Translations under genes and position numbers: made by a program | Shown: positions 39,483-53,184 of the stretch, piece by piece | Numbering within the stretch: the stretch's first letter is position 1 | How the letters are laid out: every line of letters begins with the position of its first letter | From: Cinclus cinclus | Taxonomy: Eukaryota > Chordata > Aves > Passeriformes > Cinclidae | Length of the DNA stretch: 64,000 bases | Assembly (NCBI RefSeq): GCF_963662255.1 | Contig: NC_085046.1 | Location: forward strand, 50,421,797-50,485,796 | Direction of reading: 5' to 3' | The notes under the pieces: generated by a model | Database searches by the model: none | Told to the model about the DNA's origin: nothing | What the model saw: only the letters and a program-made list of their open reading frames with translations

Positions 39483-39863
39483 TGTGGAAACCCTAAAAGG
39501 CATTCCCAGTTAGGGAGACACAAGAGGCTTCTCTCACAGCAAATGTGAATGCACTCCTGCCCTGCTCCTGGGTCAGCCTGTGCCCTCTCCCTGTCCCTCA
39601 GTCTTTTGGTCACTCCCACCCTGTTCCCCTGTTGGTTCTCATGCCTTAACCCCATGCCTGTACTGCCCCTATGTCCCTTGGTAACTGGTCCCTGATACCT
39701 CTTCCCCCACCCTGCTCATTCCATGTACTTAACCTGGACCCTTTCCACAAGGCCTTTGACTTGCCCTCTGACCCTGGACTGTCCAGGCATGTGGCTGAAA
39801 TAAACATCTCTGTGGAACCCATGCAAAAACCCTTCCTTCTTTACCTGCTACCACATCTCAACA
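39483..39863 (+). mobile_element. possible solo LTR, family E
   Basis: A GC- and pyrimidine-rich block unlike the surrounding AT-rich intron. It starts TGTGGAAACCCTAAAAGG and has AATAAA at 39799-39804 (GCTGAAATAAACATCTCTG), an arrangement common in avian ERV LTRs. The right end is uncertain. TTACC occurs just left of the start (39478-39482) and again at 39841-39845, which could be a target duplication placing the end at 39840. Alternatively it ends at the CAACA near 39863. The open frames in it are not coding. Confidence 0.5.
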
Positions 39864-41030
39864 ACCCCCAAACCACAACACCTATCATACCTATTCTGCA
39901 GAGAATAAACTGTCTTTGTATAAAAATGTAGGGTAAAGGATAACAATCATAGGATGATTGCAGACTATAGCAGAGGTATTAAATGTTTAGGCGCATGTTG
40001 ACACCAGAGGAAGCAGAATTAACTCACTATGTCAACTAATAGTCATTAAAAGAAAGTAACTCTGGGGCCCGACTAAAGCTGATTTTAGAGAATGCAAAAA
40101 AGAAAAAGCATGGAAATAATGAGATCAAAGAACAAGAATTCTACACCTGTAAAACACAAATATACAGAAAAGTTTGCAGAACCAGTAAACCACAATCAAT
40201 GTCAGGGCTCTGAGAGTATCTACAGGCCATAATTGCATGACCCAGTGGAGAACCCACTCACTCAGCCAGTGAGCCTGGGGGTCCCATTTCAGCCTCCAGG
40301 TACTACCTGAGTCACATCATAGGAATAACCATGCCTTGACTCACGCCATATTCTTCCCCACTTGCAGATTATGCTTCCTGGCTTCACATTAGACCCAGCT
40401 CATCCTTTCCTACATGATGACCTCCAGACAGCTTGCAGAGCTGGCAGGGCTACCAGCACTACTCACCCTGTTTGTGGACAGGGGGTGGTGCCTCAGTATC
40501 ATTAAACCAGGTAGGCCATCAAATTTGTAAACCTGTTCTTCCAACCACTAACTCTGAGGCAGCTTTGTTACATCTGAACAAAGAATTATTACAGATACTC
40601 ATTACATTACAGATATATACGTAAAAGCCAAAGTCCCTGTGGTCATAGAAAAGAACCTGAATGACAGCAGTCATTGCTGAGGTAGAAACAAATTACATCG
40701 ACAAATCACATCCAAGCTGTTTATTTTTGCTCCAACCATGACCTTGTAAATGCTGATTTACCCAACAAAGACAGGTATACCCTTTTATGTGAAGTCAATT
40801 ATGCAGCTGTATTGACATCAGGCATGTGGCCCATGCTGATACACAATACCAGTAATCTTCTCCCTGAAATTACTGTCCCATACAATAAAAGAGAAATTAA
40901 TTCAGTTCATAAAAAGTCTGTTCAAACAAGCGTAAGCAATAGTATTCCACAAAAAGCACATTTTTACATTAAAAATATAATTCATCACTTTTTGAAATAT
41001 CCAAACATTAAGGTTGAGAATGCCCCTTAC
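39864..41030. other. start of intron 2
   Basis: Intron sequence downstream of the exon 2 donor. A GC-richer, repeat-like stretch of unknown origin spans about 40200-40560. No gene or RNA was recognised. Confidence 0.6.
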
Positions 41031-41141
41031 CTCCTCGCTTGTTTAACTTGGCATACCCTGGCACATAGCTGCTTGTCATGGATGATGAACTGCTGAAGGA
41101 GGAATGGGGCAATGCTGAGATCAGAGGTTCGTCACACTTTT
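41031..41141 (-). CDS. CNTNAP2: CNTNAP2 exon 2 (start of mature ectodomain and discoidin domain)
   Basis: A 111-bp exon, too short for a simple ORF search. On the minus strand the acceptor TTTCAG ends at 41142, and the donor GTAAGG occupies 41025-41030. It contributes two bases of a split codon, 36 codons, and the first base of the Gly codon completed by exon 3. The peptide begins [15 protein letters not shown] and ends [12 protein letters not shown]. Human Caspr2 has KCDEPLVSGLPHVAF and YSPGYAKINKRG at the same place (from memory). The Cys should be the first cysteine of the F5/8 type C domain, just after the signal peptide encoded by exon 1. The length of 111 bp and the phases agree with the human exon boundaries as I know them (c.98-208). 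The serine-rich SSSSS run is conserved. Confidence 0.95.
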
Positions 41142-44100
41142 CTGAAACACAAGAAAACAGATTCTCATTATACTCTTAGTTATTCATACATATTAAGTGA
41201 CAATGTGCCCTCTTTTCCCTCCTCTGGGTGATAACACATCCTTGTTATTTTTGTACATGTGGAATGCATGTAGCACACCACAGCTTTTCAACAAAAAACT
41301 CCTACAAACACAAATGAACAAAGCAAATAAAAACTCACCTCAAAAACCACATAAAAACCCACAAAAACCCACCGACACACACACTGACATTAGAAAATAA
41401 AGACTTCAACCACTGACAAAATAAGGTAATGGTAATATCTAACCATGAGCCATATCCCCTTTAGGGATACATCAGTTGAACAAAAAAGCCTACCCTGATA
41501 TTTGTGGGATGTTTTTGGTGACACGAAACACTAGTGCTAAAGGAAAGTATTATCATGACAGCTTTCTAAGAAGTAGATAAGATACACATTTTCTGTAACA
41601 GAAGTGTTGATAAATCTGATATTTTAAAAAAGAATGAAAATTAATTAGGGAGCATTTATGAATGCCTAGGAATTATCAGATACAACAGTTCTACTGAAAA
41701 AAAAATACTAACTAATCTCTATAATTAGAGTAGTTCATTTCTATTTTATCCTGTAATAAAGAAGACTAACTTGGTATTAGCATCTAAAATGGAAAAAACA
41801 CAAAATCAGCATCTTAGCCTTTCTAATGAAGAAAAAACTAAAAACTATAAAACAAATCTTCTTTTGTATGATGTAAATTAGAATGAAGAGAACTGGCTTA
41901 GTATTTCTGAAATAATTAATGTACTGCCTTTTGTTGGGTTTTTGTAGGTACTACACTAGATAGAAGAAACATGCAGCTTAAATTACTCATTTACATCACA
42001 GGTAAATCTAAAAAAAGCCTTAGCCTACACCAGTAAGCCTAACCCATCTTTTACAAACACATGCACTGCAGCACAGTCTCTGTTGTAAGTGGAAATACCC
42101 TCAATTTATGTATCTAGAAAGCATTAGGTCACCATAGCTGGTCCACAAGAGGTCTAAATATGCATAAGCAGTGTATTTAATGCTCAGCCACAAGACCAAG
42201 TTTTTGGTACAATTAAAAAGCAGTGGTTTGGTCAGACTGGATCACACATGGAGACCAAATTAATCCTACCTTCTGAAGAACACTAAGAGAGAAAAAAGAA
42301 AAGGATTCTGAGTGAATCAAGTAATATATAATGCAGTTCTAAAATATACAGTCTCCTGTAGTGAAAAATAAAATTACTTTAATGGGAATAGAAACTGAAG
42401 TACAGAAATACAAAAGAACATTCATTCAGGAATCAGCATTTTGACATTTAACAAAGAAAATAAGCGTCCTTTACAAATCTCTGAGTTAACAAACATTAAG
42501 AGAAAAAAAAGGTCTGCACAAGCAAGAGTAAAGGACAGCAGCTTTGGAGTAAACAAAAGGATAGTTTCAATGACTTTTAAGTTCACTACCTCAGTATTTA
42601 ATGATGGAATTTTGGCAAGGGAAGATAAATAGCTTGAAACATTATTGTTTATACCACAAACCAGAAAGATCAATTTCCTCCCTCTGCTTTGGCTGCAGCA
42701 GAACAGCACATTTGGTCAGAAGCCTGCAGCCAGGTGCTCCTCACACCACACCTCTTCAGCAGCACACCAGGGCTGCTCATACCTCTGCCTGGGAGCAGGG
42801 ATATGGCACAGAGGAAAGGCCTGTGCTTTCAGATCCTGCATACCAGGTTGCTTTTTATTTCAGTCAAAGAGTTACAAGGTTAGAGATAAGAATAGAAGTG
42901 AGCAGCAGACTGCCATAATTGCCAGTTTTTGTCCTAAGTGCCAAATTTGTATAAATTGAGAACTACTTCACAAAGTTTTTCTGAAGCATTTCTTTATCTA
43001 TTGGTTTATTTTCTGTAGACCATAATAACTCTTCAACTTGCAAATTCCTTGTGCTGCCACTTCTTTTTCAGTGTTGCCTAGCTAGAGAGTTGAAGGCATT
43101 TGCCATTAATACTGTTGTCTAGGTAAAAATGGAATGAAACATTTAAAAGCAGAACAACACACAATCAGATTTTTTAAAAAATACATAAAATCTCTTCAAA
43201 TAATTTTTGTATGCTTATATTACACAATATTTGCCCTTAAGGAAAAAAAACAAAAAACAAATGTGTTCTCATCAGTAATGAAAGTTAAGATTGAACATGT
43301 ACCTTTATTCTGTTTCCTGAGGGTTTTTAAATATATTTTGTGAAGTAAATTGTTAAGTTTATACCATTTTCTGCTACCCATAGCTTCAAATTAGGGTAGG
43401 CGGGAAAAACTGCATCTTCCTGGAAAAACACTAGGATTATAAAAACTTAGTTACAAAAAATATGTTCAACTTACCCAGTTTGATTTATTACCAATATAAT
43501 GGGAGGCTACTGCTTAGTGTAGTCTAAAATATATTGTGAAATAAAAGATCTATCTTAAAACATAAATAAACTTTTAAAAAGTTATTTAAAAAATGTGAGC
43601 AAACTTGTCATGTCTGAAACAGAAATAAATGTATATTTTTGACTGGGCTCAGAAAAAATATGACATGAAAAAAGCCTCTCCCAACAGTAGAAGCTCATCA
43701 GAACTTCAGATCTTTCACTGGTTCCCATAGGTATTGAGAAAATCCCCTCCTTTTAATTTGACAACTTTTATATTTGTGCTACTACTGAAGATGCACAGAA
43801 GGAAATATGGAAAATTTATTTGGAATGAATACTAGTTTCTAAATGATTAATGATGTGCCTTATGTCTGTTTCACTAACCTATACTCTTGAATTCAAAAAA
43901 ACAAGACAGAGAAGCTTGACTTTGTAAAAAAATAAAAAAATATAATCCCACAGGGGGCATCCTTCAATTTACCACTGTGGTCACAATTTTTACAGACAGT
44001 CGTGATTATGCTTCATGTGATGTACATGTGCTTCTGAAGTATTTAATTTGAGTCCCCTGATTTTTTAATTTGGTTGCAATCATCAATACTGCAGTGGGGG

Positions 44101-45678
44101 CTAGGAAAAAAAGTCAAGTTTATACCATTTGCCTTCATTGTTATTTAGGACTGTAACCCTGTCATATGTCTATTTTGACATACCAACTAATAACGAAAAA
44201 AATATCATTATTTAAAAAAAAAAACAAACCTCCCAATCTGCCTGCTCATTTAGGAAAATGGAAAATTCACCATAAATGTGTATGAATTATAGGGAGGGAC
44301 TATATTTCAGATTAATAGACTTAAAAAAGTTACTGCATTGTATTATTAACTTGTGACTTGAGGTCCAACAGAGCAAAAGTTAAAAGACTGCTTATATAAG
44401 CTAATATTTCTAGCCTTGTATGAAAGTTTCACTAAATATGTTGCACTATTTAAACTTCCATTAGAATATGAAATACTGTTATACCACAGATTTAAAACAA
44501 CAACAACAAAAAAATCACTGAGAACCTTTAGTTCTTTCAACATTGTAGACAGGTAGCAGAATTATAAAAGAAAGGCCTCATAAAATTAGGCCTTGCTCTA
44601 CTAAATTAATAGCTGGCTTGTCACTTCTTATAAACTAAGTGGTTTGCAAGTCCCCATGTGGAAACAGTCTTTGGATTAAGAGTTTGTTAACACAACAAAC
44701 TATTCCTGGGTGAAAAACAACTGCACCTGGGTAAACAATGTTACAATGTTTTTTTTTTCCCATGAGTATCAGTGAAGAAATATGTAAACAATTCAAGAAT
44801 AGAGAGATTTGATGGACAAGTAAAATACCTTTTACAAACCAATAGAGTAATTGGTAAGAAAGCTATTAACCAATTAAAGTTGCTCACAAGGTCTGTAAAA
44901 ACTGCATAAAATGAGTTGTGTGAATGAAGAAACGGCTTTTCTGCATGAAGAAAATGGAGTCTCAGCAGATTTATTACAACATTCCAGCAGTTTTAGTTAC
45001 TTCCTGCAGAATCCCATTTTTTACTTACTGTAACCAGAATCACATATACCTTCCTGTTACTGAGATATAATAGCCTTCCCCATATAAGTCAATGCACTGT
45101 GCCCTGTTAATCAATTACAGGGCACACTCTCCTGCCAGCATCGCAGCAGCAAAGGAATAAACTTTCCTCCATACCATTTATCTCAGTGATATATTAATGG
45201 CAAAGGCAGCTTAGGTCCATTTAAATGTTAACTTTTTGAAGAAAAAGGACGCTTCCACTCTACCCTATTCTGTTTAGATCAACAGAACTGATGACTTTGT
45301 CATAGATATGATGACATTTGCTACTCTTGACTTGCTTTTTCAGAGGGAAATAACAAGTATGTGTCCATCAAAAACAAGTTGTCCTAAGATTCTAATAGTT
45401 AGATCAACGGAATGAAGGCCACCTAATGTCATTAAATACAAATGCAAAACATATGCAATCCCCAGTCTTCAAATTCCTCAAGACCTGAAGAGCACTGAAA
45501 CAAAAGTCTGCTGTGCACTTGTTCTGTTCTTACATGTTTTCCCAGGCACCTGGGTATTGGAAACCAAATAGCAGATGGGATCTTTTGTCCCATTAAGTGC
45601 AGCCTCTCATATTTGTGATATTCACACACAACAAAACAAAGAAAATATATCTTCCCATTCTTGACTTTTTATATATAA

Positions 45679-45744
45679 ACTGTAAAATAGTTTTACAGTC
45701 TATTAATGTCTTATTTTTATATCTTATCCATCATGCTGGATAAG
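45679..45744. repeat. two adjacent perfect inverted repeats
   Basis: ACTGTAAAA-TAG-TTTTACAGT at 45679-45699 has 9-bp arms. CTTATCCA-TCATGC-TGGATAAG at 45723-45744 has 8-bp arms. Both would fold as short hairpins. No known RNA family was recognised. Confidence 0.7.
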
Positions 45745-48700
45745 CTAAAAAAAGACCCGTTTCCTATTTTGCCTGCAATTGCTTTAATTCCCACTTACTA
45801 GTCTATGAACTATTTGGGTAATAGAGACCACATTATTTGAAGGGACAGCTGTTGATTGGAACACAAAACAGACCATATACACACAAACTCTCTTATAAAC
45901 CCAATAGGTTGTTAAAGTTTATCCTCACTATACCAGTCACTTTGATGATTTTTGATGGGCAAAGCAGAGTAAAATACCTTGATGCTCCACTTCACAGAAG
46001 TCTGTTCAAATGCTTCCTGATCAATAAACAGGTCACCTGTAAAGTTGCTGACATATGATTTCAAAGTAGTCTGAATAGATGAAAATAAAAAAATCTGCAC
46101 TTCATCTTCTTGGCATTTGTATCTAGCAGTAGATTAGAATGCATACAAACTATCTAAAAATACTAAGAAATGGGAACAATATACATTTATAGTCACAGGT
46201 ATTTTTTATGAATAATTTGGAACAGCATCAGAGGGTCTTCCAGAAGCTCTTTCAAAGAATCTGTCAGCAAAATAAGAAGACACCTATGATGTGTACAGTG
46301 GTTCTAAAAATGAAAAATATTTGGATACTGGTAACCGTAACTTATCAGAAATATTTGATGGTGACTTACTTAATATGCTTTTGAATAAGAAAGGTTTTAC
46401 ATCATATGGTCTAGTGCGCACTGAGGAACATGCCTTTAAATAAATCCCAAATCCACAATTCACCCCTCCTGCTTTAAAATCTTCAGTTAAGATTTCCTAT
46501 AAAATTATAATCCAGGACAACAATTTTGCTGAAGGATAGATCTAAGACATAAACATGCCACAAATAAAAACTTTACTAAAAAAAGGTCTGCTATGTGTAT
46601 GTCAGAAATGAAGAACTCAAAAGCTGAACACAGAATCAAAAAGGGAAATGACTGCAATGTCATTATTGTGTTCTGAATTAAAAATAACTAAATCACTAAC
46701 AGAAGATGAAAAAGATGATTCAATCTGTGTCAGCACTGAAGAAAATATCATAGCCAAGAAGTATCCAAAACCTTGACTCTAACCAAAAGTCCTAATCAGT
46801 TCTCTTTTACACTAGACAAACAGAACATTTACAATACAAACCACAAAATCTGAACTATTAACAGTATATTCAACTCATTAAATATACAAGAATGCCTGTC
46901 AAGTGTAGGGGAAAAATTATTATTAGCAACTTCAATCTTTACTTGTAATGCAAAAGACTCCTGCTTTAAATATGAATTCCAATATAAATGCTAGGGCGCA
47001 AGAGAGAGAATATCATCTGGGGTTAATTTGTACTGTGTACTAAATGCTAGTTATCCTAAACAAATTTTTCTCCTCCAATTTGAATACATAATTCTACTGT
47101 AGTGTGCTGAGGAGGAAGAATAAGCCACCAATCATGAGATTGCAAGGGCACTCTGAAAGGTGGGTAAGTACATAAGGGAACTGGCATATCTCCAATGACA
47201 GCCAACAGGAATATAAAAGCAGCTGGTTTGGATTGCACTGTATTATTATGCTGAGACAGCCTCACTTTCCATATAGCACAGGCAGGTTTTATAATCCAAA
47301 ATGAATGCGAGAATATACCAAGTGTAATTCACAAGCCTGTGTCTCCCCAGAGAGTAGAAATAAATAAGCATAAGCTGCTAGAATACTTTAGGCACTATTC
47401 CAAACAAACTTTTAAAGTGATGCAAGCCAAGAAGCAGGAGTTACTTTAAAGCAACTCATCATCAATGGCAACCTGTTTAAAAATCAAACTTAGAAGCAGG
47501 TGTTATTGAGCACAGACTGTCACAAGTTTAACTTTAACCTGTGCCCTGTGTCAAAACCCTGCTTCCTGGTATGATATTTCTCTATCCAAACTCCAGATCA
47601 TGTGGATGCCAAAAGACAGACAATACTTCACAAGATCTTCCAAAGTATCTTTTTATCTGAACTTAATTTCTGATACTTATTGACCAGTTTTTAGAGTAGC
47701 CAATGACTTATTAACCTTAAAGGTCATGTTATAGCTACAAGTTTTGATTTCTATAAATTGCTATCCTGTTCCATCACAAGGCCCAGGTTATTAATAAGTA
47801 AGAATACTTTCTTGGTTTGAGAAATTTTTAATAAACTTTTTAAACATCCTTGGGAAACACTGGAAATGAAAATATTATAATAATTGTATCAATATGCAAT
47901 GTACTATGAGACATTTCTGGATGCATTTGCTATCATCATCAAGTGGCATGCAACATAATCTACTACCCTCCAAGCTTCTCTCTTTAACCACTGAAAATGA
48001 GATAAGGGTTAAAGCTAACATCATTAATTACTGTGATTTACAACACGCCCAGTGATATTAGGATTTATGTTTTAATTAATTTTTTCAGTATGGAATCATT
48101 GTATGTATAAATATATACAGAACAGCCTTCTGAAATTAAAATTTATCAAAATTTCAACTTCTCACAAAGGAAAAATAGAAAACTGTAATTTGCCTAATTC
48201 AATTTTTCAGAAATGTATCCCTTCAAATTCTTCATTGACCAAAATGCATATTTAATTTAGTATTTCACATTTAGAAAGAAAAAGGCACATCAAAATTAAA
48301 TGTACGCATTATTTTATCAATTAATAATATTCAGTTTTAAATTATTTAAAAAATATATATTTTTTTATAGTGCCTAAGCTTACCTACAGTAAGACTACTT
48401 AGGCAGGCGATATTACCTGGAGGCTGTGGTTTGACTTTTTTTGTTGGAACAGAGTGGACAGCAGAAATCTTTACATCACTCTAAATAAACAGCTCATCTG
48501 GAGTGTCTTTGGTCTACTTTAGAGCTACAATCCATTTGGAATACATCAAATGTTCCCATCCTTGCTACTCTGTCTTTTATGAACACATTTGTAAACTGTT
48601 CTGCACCCTGTGAAACTCAGAGTTGTATGAGAAACCTGCCTCATTTTTTTCTCATTTAAAAAATCTCCACTACTCAGGTCAATGGCACCTGGAATAATTG

Positions 48701-49203
48701 AAGGTCAGTCACTCTGGCTGCATGCTTGGGCTTTCATTAAATTGTCTTTAGTGCATAAACAATAGTAGATTATCAACTCTATGCAAAGTAAAACTCATTA
48801 ATATTTCCATATTTTTGTATATCCAACTCTCAGATGCTTCTTCAGTTATTAACCTTCTGGCATGCAAATACTGTTCTTCACCTTTTCACTACTGAAAATA
48901 CCTCAGCATTTTGAAGGATTTTTACAGCAAACAAAGCCCCAGCCTAGGTGTCTTTACTGTTACATGTGATTTTTCAAAGACTGATACTTGAGTTAAGGAT
49001 GAAGAAATCTGGAGTGAAGGACATGTGAAGTTTTAGAGTAGCAGGCAGAAGGACCCACAGTGAGAAGAAAAAGGCCATGAAAAAGATTTAAATCCTCACA
49101 ATTTGTTTTGTTAAATCTCTTTTAAATTAGAATAATTCCATTAATTGCCTAGCCCAGGTTCCTCCTCAGTAAATTTTATATCAACTAGTATCTTTTGTTT
49201 ATT

Positions 49204-49318
49204 GGATTGGGGAGGGGGGGAAGGCTGGGTTTGTTTTCTTAGGGGGGAGCTGTTTGTTTTTGTGGGTGGGTTTTGGTTTTTTTGCTGTTCTTAATTTGAT
49301 TTGTTTTGGGTTTTTTTT
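49204..49318. repeat. G/T-rich low-complexity stretch with G-runs
   Basis: Strand-asymmetric G and T runs, including GGGGAGGGGGGG near 49210 and AGGGGGG near 49241. On the plus strand it has several G tracts that could form a G-quadruplex. The transcript of CNTNAP2 would carry the C/A-rich complement. Confidence 0.75.
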
Positions 49319-52300
49319 CAGAACCTAGAGATAAGACACTGGGTAACAACTGGGTAACAATTAAGGTTTTAAACATTTTTCTCAAACAGCTTTACTTTTC
49401 ATAATTGGCTTAGCAGGTTCCATCTCTAAAATTAAGCTTTTATCTCTAGCAAAAACAAAATATGTTGTTTTTTCCTCAAAGTTCTCCTTATGATAATGGT
49501 CTCTTTACTTTTAGCAGTTCTTTATCAACATAATTTTTCTGAATTTAGAGATGTTATTCTAGGCTTTATCTAATTTAGGCAAAATCAAAGCAAATAGTGA
49601 CATTAAAATTGCTGGACACTTCAACAATAAAAGCACTCCCACAGAAAGCCAAACATTAATTCTCAAACCAATGTATCATAGGCACATAAAAATAGTTGTT
49701 TTAGTGTATAGAATGAATATGAAAAAATTTTAAAAAATTGTGTTAAAAATATTTTATTATCTGTAATGTGGTTATCTACCTACCCACATATTGGTTAAGA
49801 TGCTTAACAAAAGTCTTGTGAAAAGGTTAACTCAGAGTAAAAGCTGCAGATTCCTGTCTGAAGACCTTTCTAGAAAACTACACTTTGTCCGTGTAGTAGC
49901 TAGGGAGGAAACTCTGCTCCTATGAGGTAGACAAAATATTTAATACTATGAACCATGCAAAGCACATTCTGCCTTTGGTTAGATGAGGAGCAAAATAGAA
50001 ATTAGCAGGTTATGCAAAACACAGCAGAGAATTGTCCCTCAATTTGCATAGCAGAAAGCAAATTCATTTCAGCTTTAAATCAGGGTTTTATTCAAAAAGA
50101 TTATTAATTCCGTGTTTGTGCATTGATGTTTACCTTCATATCCCCTTTTGAGAAAACAGATATGCCATATTTATAGCAGAAGCTATTAGTTCACTGTTTA
50201 TCAGTTGTCTAATGTAAGAAATTATGAGAGAAGCAAAAGCCAAAAGTTGTGTGGTATATGAATGTGACCATATTATACTGACAAATTATTCTTTTCCTCT
50301 GTGCAAAAGATAAATGTGGTCTAACTTTTGTTTCCTGCCTCTTCTTTGAAGATTTTTGCCTCCAACTGAGACTAAAATACATGCTTTCTCAGTGGTGCAT
50401 AGGAGGATTAACTCTCATTGCATTTTGCAAACTCTTTTGTTAAAAAGCACTCTTACCCATATTTCTGAAGAAGTATCAAGTGACCAAAGAAATTAAATTG
50501 TCATAATACATTGATTTCACCAAAGCATCAAAGTATTCCAAAAAGGTATTTGTGCAGGTGAAAGAAGAAATACTTTTGATCTCTTTCCTTACTCTTGCAT
50601 TAATGTAAGATATATGGCATACGTTTAAATCATGTTGGTCTTGATTTGATTTCCCAAAACCAGAAGATAAGCTTCCAAACCATGCTCATATATTTTGTGG
50701 CTTTTTTTAAGGCCCAAAATCCTGGCTAGAACTGTGGCTAGGAAAGTAAGAACAACAAAAAAAATAAATTGAGGACCATTTGATAATAGAAAAATGTGAA
50801 CATAGCTTAGATTTCTGAATCCTCTGTATTGTAGACCGAAAAGTACAAGCTGCCTTACAGTCAGCCTGTGAGACACAACATTCACTGAGGCCTATTATAC
50901 ATACTGGGAAACTCTAACCAATTACAGAACATGGCTGTAAATTTTGACACTAGAAGCCCAATTTTCTTACACTAATACTTTGAAGAAAAGAGAGATGTAA
51001 ATCAAGGCAGGCTAAAAAACGTTTTCATATGCTGGTAAAAAAAAATCTGCAAATTGATTCCAATGTGTTCAGGATCCTTAAACATACAAGCGACAACATA
51101 AGGTACAAATCAGTTCAGGACAGTAGCTTCGTAACACATTTTGTGGATGCATTTTACCATATTCCACAGGGCTTGAAGGTAGAATGATTATATATTTCTC
51201 TAGTGAACAACAATAACAAAAAAAATCGTACCATTACGACATGAAAATATGAAGATTTTCATAAATTTGTATACCTGAAGCTAAATAGAACATCTTTCTT
51301 TCTGATACATTAACAAGTTAGGTAGATGAGAATGTTTGATTCACAAGTGTAAAGTATTTATAGGATTCCTGTTTCTGACACAGGTCAGGGCAACTAGCAT
51401 TCACAAGCAAACACCTCATCAGTTTGTTTGGATTCATGGTTTTCTAGAAGAAGTAAAACTTGGGATTAAAGTCAATGTCTAAATTAAGTGACTTAATGGA
51501 AGCAGAAGAAAATTGCAAACATTTAAAGAAACTATGAAGGATATGTCAAAACTTTTTTCACATAGGATAGCTGAAGTGAGAAATATCAGTCAAAAGTGCA
51601 ATCTGCAGTTTCGAGATGACACCTAGTTTTTAATTCCAGAAAATGTGATGCGCCGAACTCTAGCTGTTAGTTCTATATTCATGGGAGATAATAAAATCCT
51701 GGAGGGGCTGGTAAGGGTCTATGATGGTTTTATTGTTAGTTGGAGGAGATATTGATTTGGAGTGTTTCAGGTCCTTCTATGTTCTTTGTAAAAGCAAATA
51801 AAATTCCAATGTAAAGAAGGCCAGGGTCAGCCATTTTTAATCCTTAACAAGAGCATAAGAAAATATATCAAAAAACTGCACAATCACATGCAGAATTCAA
51901 GCAACTTTAAGTGATATTCAAGTGCATAAACCATGGCACTTACCAGGAAAATACATATCCAAGTTTTAGAATAGGTCAGAATTTTTTAAAAGAAGTACTA
52001 TTAGTAAGTGACATGTGGGATGGAGCTGTAGGTACAGTTTTATAAAAGAAGTTACCGTGTGATCTGCTTCTTATTTAGTATTTTTCCTTTCATTTTTAGG
52101 GAAAAAAACTAGCCACAGGTCTGATAACCATGAATAATTTTTATTATTTGGCTTGAAAGGGGCAGAAGAGAAGAATAGATAACAATCAAACATTGTGTAA
52201 TGGTGTCTGGATTGTCTTGGTAATACTCAATCAAAAAGACACAACAACATCTACTGATATTTCCCAGAATGCCTGAGCAAGTCATGATGTCAAATGAAAC

Positions 52301-52566
52301 AGTGAGATGCAAACACAAGAGATACAGAAGACCCCAATATTTTGATATCCACACTTAGATTAAACTTTCTGGCTGTATTTCCCCTCTTGAAGCACTACTA
52401 CTGAGAGAAAAGGCTTCTATCTTAAGTTTCTCTGCCCTAAGAACACCATAGGAAATATATAACATATGAGGTTCCTAAATTATACAAAGAAAATCATGCT
52501 TAAATTAAATTTGCTTCTCTCCAGCCTCCTCCCCCACAAAAAGCAGAAATGCTTTTTGTATTGTAT

Positions 52567-52612
52567 GTATTGTCCTGTACAAAATAAATGTATTGTCCTG
52601 TACAAAATAAAA
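52567..52612. repeat. 23-bp tandem duplication
   Basis: A 23-bp unit starting GTATTGTCCTGTACAAAATA occurs twice in direct succession. The copies match except at the last base of the second, which suggests a recent local duplication. Confidence 0.85.
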
Positions 52613-53120
52613 CGACTGAGTATTTCCAAAGAGCTACTTAACTGGAAAAAAATTTCTAACCAGACTTTAAAGTGCAAGTCAAAGATCACGGGCTGCCTGT
52701 ATTGATCAGTGTCGATAATTCATATCTTTATGGTTCTGTCATACTAGCAAAGATTGAAAAGAAAGGGTGGAAAGATGGTGCTGCTCTTCTACATCCAGTC
52801 TTTGCATTATCCCAGGCAGAATTCACCTGTATTTTTTATGACCTGTCTTTGGTAACTAAGCGTCCACATTTTTTCCATCTATAGCAAAAGAGAGCTTATG
52901 CCTTACTCGTGCTTGTCTGGTGTGTTACTGGGAGAAGACAAAGAAAGCTTTGGCTAGAAACAGAAGAGAAAAAATTGCAAAGTAGGAAAACCAGTTCTGA
53001 GCTTACTGTGCATCAAAGACAACTTTAAAGGGCTTAATCAAGAGTAGGGTTGGTATACCAGCATTTCCTTTCACTGTGAACGTATTACAATTCCAAGTAG
53101 CTTCATGTGCCCCCAAAATT

Positions 53121-53184
53121 TTGTGGGGTTTTTTTGGGTTTTTTTGCTTTGCTTTTTTTTTCCCCTGTTTGTTTGGTTTTTTTT
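53121..53184. repeat. T/G-rich low-complexity stretch
   Basis: Runs of T interrupted by G and C groups. A simple low-complexity tract in intron 1. Confidence 0.8.

Noticed and set aside
39437..39655. Minus-strand open frame at 39.5 kb
   Set aside because: It lies in an LTR-like block with an AATAAA signal on the other strand. The peptide has no family features.
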